Assembly: GCA_019058515.1 (NCBI GenBank)
Contig: JAHPYY010000109.1
Span: forward strand, 1 to 17,408
Reading direction: 5' to 3'
Origin: Promethearchaeota archaeon
GTDB lineage: Archaea; Asgardarchaeota; Lokiarchaeia; Sigynarchaeales; SOKP01
DNA: 17,408 nucleotides
In this document: piece after piece, positions 7,553-15,814 of the stretch
Position numbering within the stretch: the stretch's first letter is position 1
Layout: each line of letters starts with the position of its first letter
The notes under the pieces: generated by a model
What the model saw: the letters and a program-made list of their open reading frames with translations, nothing else
What the model was told of the DNA's origin: nothing
Databases searched by the model: none
Program-made: the position numbers and the translations under genes

Positions 7553-9094
7553 ATGGTTGTTAAGAAGTTTAATAGGCAGTCTGTTTTCTCTCATATCGTG
7601 CTATTTATTCTTCAATTCACTTTTTGGGAATTCGTGTCAGACGACGCCTTTATATCCTTTCGCTACGCTAAAAATATGGTATTCAATTTGGAACTCACTT
7701 ATAATTTGGGTAACGCTCCAGTGGAAGGATATGAGTCTTTTCTTTGGCTCCTCTGGTTAGCTATAGGATTCCTCATGAGAATGGACATTCTTTTGTATGC
7801 AAAGCTCTCGGGGATGCTTTTTTGTCACCTTTCTGTATACATCTTACACAACATAGCGTTCAGGTTGTCAAAAAAGAGGAAATTTGCAAATTGGATTACT
7901 TTAATATTTGTGTTTACTCCCACTATCAGTTTATGGTCCGTAAGTGGTGCTTATTATTTGTTTTACCTTTTTATATTACTCGCCTCATTGTATACATTAC
8001 TTGCAGATTTAGAACGCGCGTCTCCCTTTTGGTATATCCGTTCTTCTATAGCGTTTGTAATCCTTAGCCTTAGCCATACTTTGTCTATTTTTATCTGCAT
8101 ATTCACTATTATTTTCTCTATATATTATCTATTTAAGGTAAGGAAAGTAAAGATGGGGTTTATTTTTAGTATGGGTTTTATGTACGGAAGCCTCCTCCTC
8201 GCAATTTACTTACCCTATGTTTTGTGGCGTATATATTATTACGATTCGATTATCCCCTACATTTTAATAGTTAAATTTATCTCTCTGGATCGATTTCTCC
8301 CAAATATAATTTCTTACGCTCCGGTTTTTTTACTCTTAGTACCTGTAACTTTACTGTTTATTGTCTATGTTAAAAAATATGTTAAGAGTTTATTTTATAA
8401 TAAAATTAAAATTTACATCTTTTTTTTGGCAATATTTCACTTATTCTTCCTCTTAGTATTCGATTCTTGGCAATTAGGGTATCCTAGATTTATTCCTATT
8501 TACGTACTAATTTTTCTCCTCTTACCCACTAAATTCAATTTTCTGTCGATACGCAAGTCGTATAGGCAAATGGATACGCAATTTAAAAGAAAAACAGCAA
8601 CCGTTACCTTCTTAACTATTCTTCTATTTCAATTTACTTCCGTTTCTCTTATGTACCCAATGATTAAATATTACGGTTTTGGAATTACGGGATGTAACGC
8701 ACAACTAGGACGGTGGATCAGTAAGTATTCAAACAATAACACCTCAATTGCGGCGGGAGATATTGGAGCCCTTTCCTTCTACTCTGATGTCAAAGTATTT
8801 GATATTTCAAACAGGAGTAGAACCCACCCTAGTATATTAAGCGATTCTCAAAACCCAGATCTTATTTTCTATAACAATATTACGTTTTTAATTCTTAAAG
8901 AACCTTATAAATATTTCATAACCCATGATGAAAGGTTTCAGAGCAAATACGATTTTATATGCTATGCGAAGATGTTGTCAGCAAAAAGAATAATACCGGA
9001 GGAATATGTTTACTCAGTATTCGTGCTAAAAAGTTTTAACCTTCCAAGTGCAGCAAAAAATGAGTTGATTTCGAGTTCTTACAGATTTTACTAA
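7553..9094 (+). CDS. GT-C fold membrane glycosyltransferase (AftB/ArnT-like)
   Basis: This polytopic protein has 513 aa from ATG 7553. The first TM (about residues 12-28) is followed by the catalytic-type Asp pair in the first external loop (VSDDAFISFRYAKN, D30-D31). Then comes 'YNLGNAPVEGYESFLWLLWLA', the hallmark 'N.G..VEG.t..lW' block of GT-C enzymes such as mycobacterial AftB. About ten further helices fill residues 45-380. The remaining 130 aa are a soluble, probably external domain (QLGRWISKYS... AAGDIGALSFYSD) as in related enzymes. Such enzymes transfer sugars from polyprenyl-phosphate donors to surface glycans or glycoproteins; donor and acceptor are unknown here. The frame opens earlier at TTG 7484, but ATG 7553 leaves a TATA-like box (TTTATAATA, 7527-7535) at near-leaderless distance and a normal N-terminus. 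Confidence 0.75.
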   Translation: MVVKKFNRQSVFSHIVLFILQFTFWEFVSDDAFISFRYAKNMVFNLELTYNLGNAPVEGYESFLWLLWLAIGFLMRMDILLYAKLSGMLFCHLSVYILHNIAFRLSKKRKFANWITLIFVFTPTISLWSVSGAYYLFYLFILLASLYTLLADLERASPFWYIRSSIAFVILSLSHTLSIFICIFTIIFSIYYLFKVRKVKMGFIFSMGFMYGSLLLAIYLPYVLWRIYYYDSIIPYILIVKFISLDRFLPNIISYAPVFLLLVPVTLLFIVYVKKYVKSLFYNKIKIYIFFLAIFHLFFLLVFDSWQLGYPRFIPIYVLIFLLLPTKFNFLSIRKSYRQMDTQFKRKTATVTFLTILLFQFTSVSLMYPMIKYYGFGITGCNAQLGRWISKYSNNNTSIAAGDIGALSFYSDVKVFDISNRSRTHPSILSDSQNPDLIFYNNITFLILKEPYKYFITHDERFQSKYDFICYAKMLSAKRIIPEEYVYSVFVLKSFNLPSAAKNELISSSYRFY

Positions 9095-9204
9095 TTTCTT
9101 TATTTTCTAGTTAGTCTAACATAATTGTGAACAATATATATAAAATAATAATCTTAGTGAAAGCAGGTATCATAGTGGATAATCAAAAAACCAAAAGAAG
9201 GTAA

Positions 9205-9609
9205 TTATTCAATTACATGAAACCATTTCTGCAAATTAGAGATATCTTTGTCAATTAATTTCGATGGTTTATAATAAACTCTATTTGGGTAGTTTTCAAG
9301 AGAAAATTCAGCAAGTTGGAAGAGTACTTTATTCAATTTTTTTCCTTTTGATGTTAAAGAATAATTGATCTCTACTGGAGTTGTTGGTTTGGTCGTTTTC
9401 TTAATTACCTCAGATAATTGTAGTTCTTTTAGCCGCAAAGAAAGCATTTTTGTACTAAGTTGGGGATTTGATTCTAAAAATTGCGTAAACTTTGTTTTTC
9501 CCTTAAATAAATCTCTAATAATTTGTATAGACCATTTCTTACCAATAATGTTAAGAGATACTTCAATTGGGCATTTTTTCATATTTTCTAAATCCTCAAA
9601 TACTTCCAT
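9205..9609 (-). CDS. HxlR-family winged-helix transcriptional regulator
   Basis: This protein has 134 aa from ATG 9609; an in-frame GTG at 9618 would add three residues. The HxlR pattern is clear: CPIEVSLNIIGKKW (residue 14 on, with the conserved Cys of many HxlR redox sensors), 'SIQIIRDLFKGKTKF' as helix 2, 'LSTKMLSLRLKELQ' as the recognition helix, then the wing 'VIKKTTKPTTPVEINYSLTSKGK'. HxlR proteins bind DNA as dimers and often control a divergent neighbour in response to aldehydes, quinones or redox stress. Here the divergent neighbour is an SRPBCC protein, which is the likely target. A TATA-like box on the minus strand (complement of about 9644-9657) predicts a very short leader. Confidence 0.88.
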   Translation of the reverse strand: MEVFEDLENMKKCPIEVSLNIIGKKWSIQIIRDLFKGKTKFTQFLESNPQLSTKMLSLRLKELQLSEVIKKTTKPTTPVEINYSLTSKGKKLNKVLFQLAEFSLENYPNRVYYKPSKLIDKDISNLQKWFHVIE

Positions 9610-9719
9610 TTTCCTCACAATATTACCATTTTGATACTAATTTCTTTAAATATAATAGATGTTTGTTACTTTATGTAATTTTATTACTTAAATAAATATA
9701 AACAAATTGGTAATTATTG
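9610..9719. promoter_or_regulatory. Divergent promoter of the HxlR / AHSA1 pair with mirrored operator-like motifs
   Basis: A related motif sits just before each start. AAATTGGTAATTATTG (9704-9719) reads toward the plus-strand gene. AAAATGGTAATATTG is the complement of 9619-9633 and reads toward the minus-strand gene. They form a large inverted repeat centred near 9669. TATA-like boxes lie inside it: TTAAATAAATATAA (about 9687-9700) for the plus gene and TTATATTTAAAG (complement of about 9644-9655) for the regulator. Binding by the HxlR protein at these motifs, with autoregulation, is inference. Confidence 0.45.
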
Positions 9720-10187
9720 ATGGAAAAAATAATTCTAATTAAAGAGGAACTTGATTGTGATATCAAATCTGCATTTTCTATGTTTACGGTAAGTGAACTA
9801 CTTGAAACATGGTTGACCGAGAAAGCTTGCGTAGAACCTATTCTTGGTGGAAATTACGAACTTTTTTGGTCTTTAGAAAATCCAGAAGTTGATAGTACAA
9901 TAGGTTGTAAAATTACAGGATTAGAGAAAAATAAGTTTATATCATTCAATTGGAAAGGACCTAAGGAATTCAATTCTTTCATGAATTTTGCAGATCCTTT
10001 AACTCATGTGATTGTGTTCTTTTCTCAGAATGATGATAACCCCGATAAAACCAATATTCATTTGTTCCATACCGGTTGGAGAAGTGATTCAGATTGGCAA
10101 ACCGCTCGTGAATATTTTCAAACCGCTTGGTCAAGAGCGATACAAGGTTTAAAAGAAAAAATTAACAAGAAATTAATTAAATTATAG
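9720..10187 (+). CDS. SRPBCC / AHSA1-like protein
   Basis: This is a 155-aa soluble protein of the START/Bet v1 helix-grip fold, AHSA1 (Activator of Hsp90 ATPase-like) type. It shows the typical order: a first strand (IILIKEELDCDIKSAFSMFT), then 'ELLETWLTEKACVEPILGGNYEL', then a strand run with 'LEKNKFISFNWKGP', then 'THVIVFFSQ...KTNIHLFHTGW', and the long C-terminal helix (WQTAREYFQTAWSRAIQGLKE). Such proteins bind hydrophobic ligands or act in stress responses; no ligand is implied here. ATG 9720 is preferred over the adjacent TTG at 9717. No RBS is visible, and a TATA-like box 20-30 nt upstream fits a leaderless mRNA. Pairing with a divergent HxlR or ArsR regulator is a common arrangement for this family. 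Confidence 0.85.
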   Translation: MEKIILIKEELDCDIKSAFSMFTVSELLETWLTEKACVEPILGGNYELFWSLENPEVDSTIGCKITGLEKNKFISFNWKGPKEFNSFMNFADPLTHVIVFFSQNDDNPDKTNIHLFHTGWRSDSDWQTAREYFQTAWSRAIQGLKEKINKKLIKL

Positions 10188-10206
10188 AATTTCTATTTTT
10201 TTATTA
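10184..10206 (+). terminator. T-tract after the AHSA1 gene
   Basis: ATAGAA/TTCTAT (10184-10196) is an imperfect palindrome around the stop codon, followed by a run of seven T (10196-10202). The palindrome loop is too short for a good hairpin, so the T tract, an archaeal-type terminator, is the main evidence. Confidence 0.35.
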
Positions 10207-10379
10207 TCTATTATATTTAAACCTAGGTTAAGTTTATAATTTTCAACCCCTCATAGAGCACCTTAAAATTTAGATTAGTGGAGTTGGATTTGAATATGTA
10301 TTAATTTAAGTAATAAGTATCAGATTTGATAAACAGATTTTATGGTTACGATACATATATTACGGAGGCAAAGATATAA

Positions 10380-10484
10380 ATGATCGAGTCGCTTATATCA
10401 CTATTGGATCTTGGACATATAATTATCAATATTAAAAAACAACTAGAGAAAAACGATCAGATAATATTGAGGAATTATCAATAA
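10380..10484 (+). pseudogene. 34-aa ORF with strong RBS: probable 5' end of the 10642-11553 gene, frameshifted
   Basis: ATG 10380 follows GGAGG (10364-10368) at 11-nt spacing, the strongest RBS in this region. The ORF reads MIESLISLLDLGHIIINIKK and on to QLEKNDQIILRNYQ, then TAA at 10482. The frame of the downstream gene is open from 10471, overlapping this ORF by 14 nt, but has no ATG until an unlikely TTG at 10642. The simplest reading is one gene starting at 10380 with a one-base insertion (or error) between about 10470 and 10482. An independent short leader peptide is the alternative. Confidence 0.45.
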
Positions 10485-10641
10485 GAATGGTGGTTTAGAT
10501 ATTTATCGTACAAAACTTAGAAAAGCATTATTACATGATGTTTGCAAAATCTACATCTTTTATCGCGATGATATTTTAGATATAATCCCTATTTTAGCTT
10601 ATCCCGAAGAGAAAATTATTGAAAATCATAAAATATTTCAA

Positions 10642-11553
10642 TTGAGTAAAATTCAAAGTTCCATCTGCTTCAATAGTCGTGAGTTAATACCTTCTGAACA
10701 ATTAATATTAAAACATGGTGATATAGCTTATGTCGCCGTAAAATGTCCATTAAGATCTAATATTAAACGTCTGAATTCAAGTGAAAATTTCAACGATTAT
10801 CCTTTAAAAATATTAACGTTTATTTTGATATTGCCAGCTGATTTAACTAATCTCGGCTGTGATATATTAAAAGAAATAATAAATAAAGTTCTATTTTGTT
10901 ACGAATTCAGCTTTTACCACCTTATTAAATCAGAAATTAATAAGTTAGAAATAATTAAGACCCCAATTCTAATTAGAGAGATAAAGAAAGGAGATACTAT
11001 TAAAAAGTTTATTCTAGAATTAATTTTTGAAGTAATAAGTCAATTTTCTTCTAATATCATTGATTTAATCGATTCGAATCGATTGATGGAGCACCAAGCG
11101 TTGTCTTATTTTTCTCTAAAAAGCCCTGGAATTTCTCATATAATATGTCATAAAAACAATAATGATTCGTCAATTTCGACAAAAATCAAATATAATAATA
11201 GATCAGAAGAGAGTAGATCTCATGAATTAAGAGACAAGATCTTTAAAGTAAAGATATTGAAAGTTGATAACGAGTTCGAAATTGTCATTAAAAACATCGG
11301 GAAGAGCGAAATAAGAAATATTAGGGTGAAATTAATTCACATAGAAGGATTTATTGAAAATGAAAAAATAAATGAATTGATAGAAATATGGCCCTCTCAA
11401 GAAGAACTTTTATTTACTTCTCCGATTATCCTAAGAACGAATGAATTTCTATTATTAAGTATTGAAGAATCTGTTCAAAATACCAACTTTCTATCAAGAG
11501 TAATTGATATAAACTTACTAAATTCTATTTCTAACGATTTTATTCTTAATTAA
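10642..11553 (+). CDS. Unrecognised protein with a CARDB-like C-terminal segment, probably 5'-truncated by a frameshift
   Basis: The ORF has 303 aa from TTG 10642, but the frame is open from 10471. That upstream part is protein-like (YRTKLRKALLHDVCKIYIF, then YRDDILDIIPILAYPEEKII), so the true protein probably starts at ATG 10380 and crosses a frameshift. The N-terminal 190 residues mix strands and helices with no motif I recognise; a longin-like fold is possible but weak. Residues about 205-285 (VKILKVDNEFEIVIKNIGKS, then EIRNIRVKLIHIEG) look like a single Ig/CARDB-type beta domain: 'v.NiG.seirni.v.l' is the typical core. There is no signal peptide and no TM helix. The next gene starts 220 nt downstream under its own promoter. 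The function is unknown. Confidence 0.5.
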   Translation: MSKIQSSICFNSRELIPSEQLILKHGDIAYVAVKCPLRSNIKRLNSSENFNDYPLKILTFILILPADLTNLGCDILKEIINKVLFCYEFSFYHLIKSEINKLEIIKTPILIREIKKGDTIKKFILELIFEVISQFSSNIIDLIDSNRLMEHQALSYFSLKSPGISHIICHKNNNDSSISTKIKYNNRSEESRSHELRDKIFKVKILKVDNEFEIVIKNIGKSEIRNIRVKLIHIEGFIENEKINELIEIWPSQEELLFTSPIILRTNEFLLLSIEESVQNTNFLSRVIDINLLNSISNDFILN

Positions 11554-11666
11554 ACTAAATTCAACGCTTAATCCTGCCAAATTTATTACTAATACTTATT
11601 TATAATTTGAAGTTTACATTCCAAATCAGAATTTTATAAGTCAAATTCGGTGAATCTTATTATAAA

Positions 11667-11745
11667 GGTTTAAATACTTCCTTTGTATATAATTATATAT
11701 CAATAATCTATAATTAAGAGTAATTAAAAGTAATTAAAACTAATT
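11667..11745 (+). promoter_or_regulatory. Promoter and tandem-repeat leader of the miniprotein-TauE operon
   Basis: TTTAAATA at 11669-11676 after AAAGG is a good BRE/TATA pair, predicting transcription start near 11700. Downstream are three 10-bp tandem units (TAATTAAGAG, TAATTAAAAG, TAATTAAAAC, 11711-11740) plus a partial fourth (TAATTTTAAT). They lie in the leader or at the start site, where they could be an operator. This is inference from position only. Confidence 0.45.
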
Positions 11746-11773
11746 TTAATGAAAAAATGTACAGGTAATTATT

Positions 11774-11923
11774 ATGGATTGGGATATTGGACAAAAAGCA
11801 AAAGAATTAGATGAGAAAACAATATCAGAAAGAGTTAAAGTAGATAAAAGGTCTCTCAAAAAAGTCATGCTAGCGTTCTTATTTTACTTTTTAATAATGA
11901 TAGCTTTTTACATTTTGCTATAG
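11774..11923 (+). CDS. 49-aa single-TM miniprotein upstream of TauE
   Basis: The ORF reads MDWDIGQKAKELDEKTISER, then VKVDKRSLKKVMLAF, ending in LFYFLIMIAFYILL. It has a charged, probably helical N-terminus (residues 1-30) and one C-terminal TM helix (about 31-49). ATG 11774 follows AGGT (11762-11765) at a reasonable spacing. The TAG stop is 11 nt before the TauE start, so translation is probably coupled. The region upstream has a clear promoter and no other gene. The compact coding structure (acidic/basic then hydrophobic) and the tight spacing support a real gene. It may be an accessory subunit or regulator of the permease; no family is recognised. Confidence 0.55.
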   Translation: MDWDIGQKAKELDEKTISERVKVDKRSLKKVMLAFLFYFLIMIAFYILL

Positions 11924-11934
11924 GTGTAGAAATA

Positions 11935-12735
11935 GTGGAATTAATTCTACTAATTATAATCTTAGCATTTTTGTTTGAATTTATGGATTCTGCTGCGGGA
12001 ATGGGTTTTGGAACGGGATTAACACCTTTACTTTTATTTTTAGGGTATGCACCCCTTCAAATTGTTCCAACTTTACTAATATCAGAAGCTATTACAGGTG
12101 TGCTTGATACTTATTTTGACAATGAGTTTGGGAATGTCAACTTCAAGTTCCATCCATTAAATGCCAGTACTAAACTGGCTCTAATCATTGGTAGTTTTGG
12201 ATGTGCATCTATATTTTTCTCGATTATAATCACGTATTTAGCATTTAAATTTCCAGCTAATTTTATTAAGTTGTACGTTGCTATTTTAGTAATTCTAATG
12301 GGCATTTTTGGAATAATAAGACCAAAATTTAAGCAAAAAGATGAAAATGAATCTATTATACTAAAACCAAAAAGAGTCATTGGTTTTTCGCTTCTTGCAG
12401 GATTCAATAAAGGAATTGGAGGAGGAGGTTATGGACCAGTTATAACTATGAGTCAAATTTATTCAGGTATTTATGAAAAAAGTGCAACAGCTATAGTCTC
12501 CTTTTCAGAAGCAATGGTTTCTATTGTGGGTATTTTTACTTTCTTTTTTATTAGTTATGTTGGAGTGGATGTAGATCTAATTCTATTACCATCAATTTTT
12601 ACTGGGGGGTTTATTGCTGCTATTTTATCACCATACTTAGTGAGAGTCTTCCCAAATAAAATTTGGAAATATATCATCCCAATTTACGCTATAGGAATGG
12701 GGGTTCTGTCTTTACTAGACTTGTTTATTTTTTGA
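11935..12735 (+). CDS. TauE/SafE family anion permease
   Basis: This 266-aa membrane protein has about eight hydrophobic helices and the two-fold internal repeat of the TauE/SafE family. The first repeat has the glycine-rich motif GMGFGTGLTPLLLFLGYAP (about residues 22-40). The second has GFNKGIGGGGYGPVITM (about 156-172). Conserved 'SEAITG' (about 50) and 'SFSEAMVS' (about 190) follow these motifs. Members move sulfite, sulfoacetate or other organosulfonates and related anions; the substrate cannot be read here. The start is GTG 11935 with GGTG (11923-11926) as RBS overlapping the stop of the preceding miniprotein. The gene ends the transcript; a weak hairpin follows. Confidence 0.88.
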   Translation: MELILLIIILAFLFEFMDSAAGMGFGTGLTPLLLFLGYAPLQIVPTLLISEAITGVLDTYFDNEFGNVNFKFHPLNASTKLALIIGSFGCASIFFSIIITYLAFKFPANFIKLYVAILVILMGIFGIIRPKFKQKDENESIILKPKRVIGFSLLAGFNKGIGGGGYGPVITMSQIYSGIYEKSATAIVSFSEAMVSIVGIFTFFFISYVGVDVDLILLPSIFTGGFIAAILSPYLVRVFPNKIWKYIIPIYAIGMGVLSLLDLFIF

Positions 12736-13041
12736 TTCAAAGCTAAAAACTTCGCTTTCAATTTAACTGTATTTTTAATATTTTGTTAAAAAATGAGGAG
12801 ATAATAGAAGAATTTAGATTTTTACGTTATTTTAGTTATTTTTAAAACTTTTACACTTTTTAATTAAGATTATATCGTTTCCTAGTTTCCCATTCTGCTT
12901 GCTTTCCAGAATTATATCGATTGACTTCACTATAATACCCTATAATTCGAGAATAGACTTTCACATCAGGAGAATGGCATGAAGGATATAACAAAATAAG
13001 AAGAAAAAAGAAAAAAATTAAGACTTAAAAGATAATAGAAC
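12736..13041. other. Convergent intergenic region with terminators on both strands
   Basis: This is 306 nt between two stop codons, with no gene. After TauE there is a weak stem (AAAGC 12739-12743 / GCTTT 12754-12758) followed by T-rich DNA. On the other strand, the complement of 13000-13020 is a run of T with few C, directly after the 902-aa gene, as expected for an archaeal T-rich terminator. The middle (about 12870-12990) is less AT-biased and could be a decayed sequence, but I see no protein match. Confidence 0.4.
13000..13020 (-). terminator. T-rich terminator of the surface protein gene
   Basis: Read on the minus strand, the complement of about 13000-13020 is almost pure T with two C interruptions, starting about 22 nt after the stop codon. 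No stable hairpin is present, as is usual for archaeal T-rich terminators. Confidence 0.45.
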
Positions 13042-15750
13042 TTACTTTTTTTGTTTTTTAAAGTATATTGGGACAATAATTGAAATTATCCCTATTCCGA
13101 TAACTAAAGGTATATTGTAACCTGGAATTGATTCGAAAAAATCTTCGAAAAATGAAGTTGAAGACTCATTATCATTACCATTACCATTACCATTATCACT
13201 ACCATTATCATCACCATTATCATCATAACTAGGAACACCTTCGGTATAGTAGTGAACTAATTGATATGAAAAACCTTCATCTGGTTCAATATTTTGTACA
13301 AAGAGACCCCATGAATATTTATAGTTTATCCAATCATTAGCATCGGAAATACATCCAACTGTACCCTCGTATGACATACTTTTACCATAAGTGACTTTAT
13401 TAGCCCAAGCATGACCATAACCTACGCTTACATCAAGTCCAAAACCTCCTGCTTGTATACCCGCTGTGAACTTTAGCTGCATTGCATGTTCCTTTTCAGT
13501 AGATTCCGCAGTTTCCCTCGTATATTTTAATGTACTTCCACAGCTGATACCAGTCCCCTGTGGTACTTCTATTTCGTCAATAATCTTCACAATACCTTTT
13601 AAAGCATTTACTTCTTCTCGAGTTGGATAAGTTCCAGGTTTTCCTGGTGTATGAGTATATGTTTCAGAACTAATATAATTTGTAGAATTATCATTATTGT
13701 ATAAAGACTCTGTCATACTATAGATAGACACTTTTATAGGTATATCTATTGACATATTTTTTCCTATCATTTCTGAATTTGGATGCTGTGTTACCGTGTA
13801 TAAATAAGATTCATAGTCAACCGTATCACAAATGATCTGATTATCCATATAACCCGATGAATATCGTACACCTATCGTTTCGGTATGAGTAGTAGTTTCA
13901 GTTTTAGAAAATTGATAATTGGCTTCTAAGCTAGCTCTAAACTTTAATCCATGACCAAATAATGTAAATCCGGTTTCATAAGAAACTCTAATTCCCGCCA
14001 TAATACTAAATCTTTCTGACACATCTGTTGAAGTAGACTCTTCTTTTGATACAGCCGTACCACTACCTTCACCATTCAGATCAAAATAAATCGGTGGTGC
14101 TGCCAACGCAAAAATAGGGATTTGAGGAGTTATTCGTGGATAATGTTGACCAGAATATTCTATTACGACTGCGTCCCCATCATAATCTCCTGGAACTGGA
14201 TATCCGATTATTTGCTCACTTGAAAATAACTCCGTAGCGGTCCATGGATATGTTTCTGTATTAATTTTAATTATAGAGGTATTTCTCCCTTCTAATTGTG
14301 CTAAATAATATTCATTCCAAGTGTCTCCATATTTCTCAACACTTGAAAAACAAATTTCATCAATCCCATCCAAATCTACATCAGAAAAAGAGAAAGATTT
14401 TGCCGCCCAAGGACATTGTGATTCGCCAAAGAAGGTTGTTTTTGGAGCTGTTTGAGGAATAACCAAATCATCAAAAATCAACACGGACCATGAGGTTTCT
14501 TCTGTACTTTGTCCACTCTTCCCAACTAATACTGTTTCAGACGATCCATCCCCATCAATATCACCCGCTCCAATTGAAGGAAAAAAGACATTGTAACCTG
14601 GTAGATCTACCTCACCTAAATTCTCAAATTCATTACCTCCTGCTGAAAATCCTTTCCAATAAACGGCTCTCAAATAATAAATTCCAGCATGCCCCGTCCC
14701 ACCAACACACTTCATAACAGCTATATCTAGCCGAGAATCTCCGTTAAAATCTCCAGTAGCAATACCCATTGGGAAATTCATAAAATATCCTTGACCCGCA
14801 CCGTTACTTAGTTCGACCTCACTCCCTAATGGGGTTATAACTCCTGATTTAAATTCAAATGCTTTTAAATTTCCCCAAAAACCGATAGTAACAATATCAG
14901 GAAACCCATTTCCATTAAAATCTCCAGTTTCAATATCCACAATGTTAGTATCTTTGGTAAATTGGAATTCAGCAATACCACCTGGTTTTCCACTTGTAGT
15001 TGATTGTTGACCTGGGCTATAATAATTGCCTGCAGCATCAACCGGATCCCAGATTTGGATTTTGTCTCTACAACCACATGCAATTACTATTTCTAAACCA
15101 GGATCTGTATTAAATTGATTCAGAGAAAGACAATAAAAATAATCTCTATATATGTATACATTTAGATTGTATTGAGTAATGTGATTAAACATCTTCGAAG
15201 TCGTATTGTATTTATAAATGCACACCTGTCCACCTTCATTAATTGTTACAAGTTCATCTTTCATATCACCATCAACATCTCCACTTACTGCATCAGTAAC
15301 TTGTCCTCCTGGACCACCATCATTACTGCAACTTACATCCAACATATTCTGGTAAGGTGTTGAAGCAATTCCATTTTCAAGTAGATTGATATTTACAAGA
15401 TTTATATTAGAAAAATCTGTACTACATCCTGGACAAACAAATGCTAATTCATTATTAGGAATAAACCGAGTTTGATTTATCCCTAATGGATGAGTTCCCG
15501 ATCCAACACCGGGGGTTGTTTTATCTGCTTGATTAATACTTTTATTTACCTCAATAATTGATCCATCAGCTTTATAATTTCGTTGGATAATCCCAAGGTC
15601 CATTGGCTCAATTTCGTTTATCGGAGTGCTATCTTTCTCTATAATCTTAATTAGTATACTATTATTTATTAAAAGTGGTGTGATTTGGATAATAATACTA
15701 TTTATTAACAAAAAGGTCAATCCAATAATTAAGAGTTTATTTTTAATCAT
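13042..15750 (-). CDS. Cell-surface FG-GAP/VCBS-repeat protein with C-terminal membrane anchor
   Basis: This is a 902-aa protein. Residues 1-30 are a signal peptide or anchor (KNKLLIIGLTFLLINSIIIQ). Residues about 150-530 hold six Asp-rich FG-GAP/VCBS loops that bind Ca and build a beta-propeller: SGDVDGDMKDE (about 155), TGDFNGNGFPD (about 275), TGDFNGDSRLD (about 333), AGDIDGDGSSE (about 397), SDVDLDGIDE (about 460) and PGDYDGDAV (about 523). Residues about 560-835 are a different beta-rich part with two S/T-rich plus Gly-hydrophobic blocks. A low-complexity Asp/Asn/Gly linker (about 840-863) leads to ESIPGYN, a TM helix (about 877-897) and KKQKK, like archaeal PGF-CTERM or Loki-CTERM sorting tails. 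Early CPGC and CGC pairs may bind metal or form disulfides. It probably sits outside the cell and binds a ligand or partner. A TATA-like box lies about 75 nt upstream. Confidence 0.82.
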   Translation of the reverse strand: MIKNKLLIIGLTFLLINSIIIQITPLLINNSILIKIIEKDSTPINEIEPMDLGIIQRNYKADGSIIEVNKSINQADKTTPGVGSGTHPLGINQTRFIPNNELAFVCPGCSTDFSNINLVNINLLENGIASTPYQNMLDVSCSNDGGPGGQVTDAVSGDVDGDMKDELVTINEGGQVCIYKYNTTSKMFNHITQYNLNVYIYRDYFYCLSLNQFNTDPGLEIVIACGCRDKIQIWDPVDAAGNYYSPGQQSTTSGKPGGIAEFQFTKDTNIVDIETGDFNGNGFPDIVTIGFWGNLKAFEFKSGVITPLGSEVELSNGAGQGYFMNFPMGIATGDFNGDSRLDIAVMKCVGGTGHAGIYYLRAVYWKGFSAGGNEFENLGEVDLPGYNVFFPSIGAGDIDGDGSSETVLVGKSGQSTEETSWSVLIFDDLVIPQTAPKTTFFGESQCPWAAKSFSFSDVDLDGIDEICFSSVEKYGDTWNEYYLAQLEGRNTSIIKINTETYPWTATELFSSEQIIGYPVPGDYDGDAVVIEYSGQHYPRITPQIPIFALAAPPIYFDLNGEGSGTAVSKEESTSTDVSERFSIMAGIRVSYETGFTLFGHGLKFRASLEANYQFSKTETTTHTETIGVRYSSGYMDNQIICDTVDYESYLYTVTQHPNSEMIGKNMSIDIPIKVSIYSMTESLYNNDNSTNYISSETYTHTPGKPGTYPTREEVNALKGIVKIIDEIEVPQGTGISCGSTLKYTRETAESTEKEHAMQLKFTAGIQAGGFGLDVSVGYGHAWANKVTYGKSMSYEGTVGCISDANDWINYKYSWGLFVQNIEPDEGFSYQLVHYYTEGVPSYDDNGDDNGSDNGNGNGNDNESSTSFFEDFFESIPGYNIPLVIGIGIISIIVPIYFKKQKK
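13162..13230 (-). repeat. Low-complexity Asp/Asn/Gly linker repeat inside the surface protein
   Basis: A run of 6-nt units (ATTATC / ATTACC / ATCACC on the plus strand) encodes alternating Asn/Asp/Gly/Ser. Such repeats form flexible spacers between an extracellular domain and the membrane anchor and may vary in copy number. Confidence 0.7.
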
Positions 15751-15814
15751 GTTCTAATCACTTTTTTTTACAAAATTGGAAAATCTTCCCAATAACTAAA
15801 GATGATAAGAAAGC

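Noticed and set aside
14490..14717. 75-aa plus-strand ORF inside the surface protein gene
   Set aside because: It is antisense to repeat-coding DNA and rich in His/Gln/Leu from the codon bias of the sense gene.
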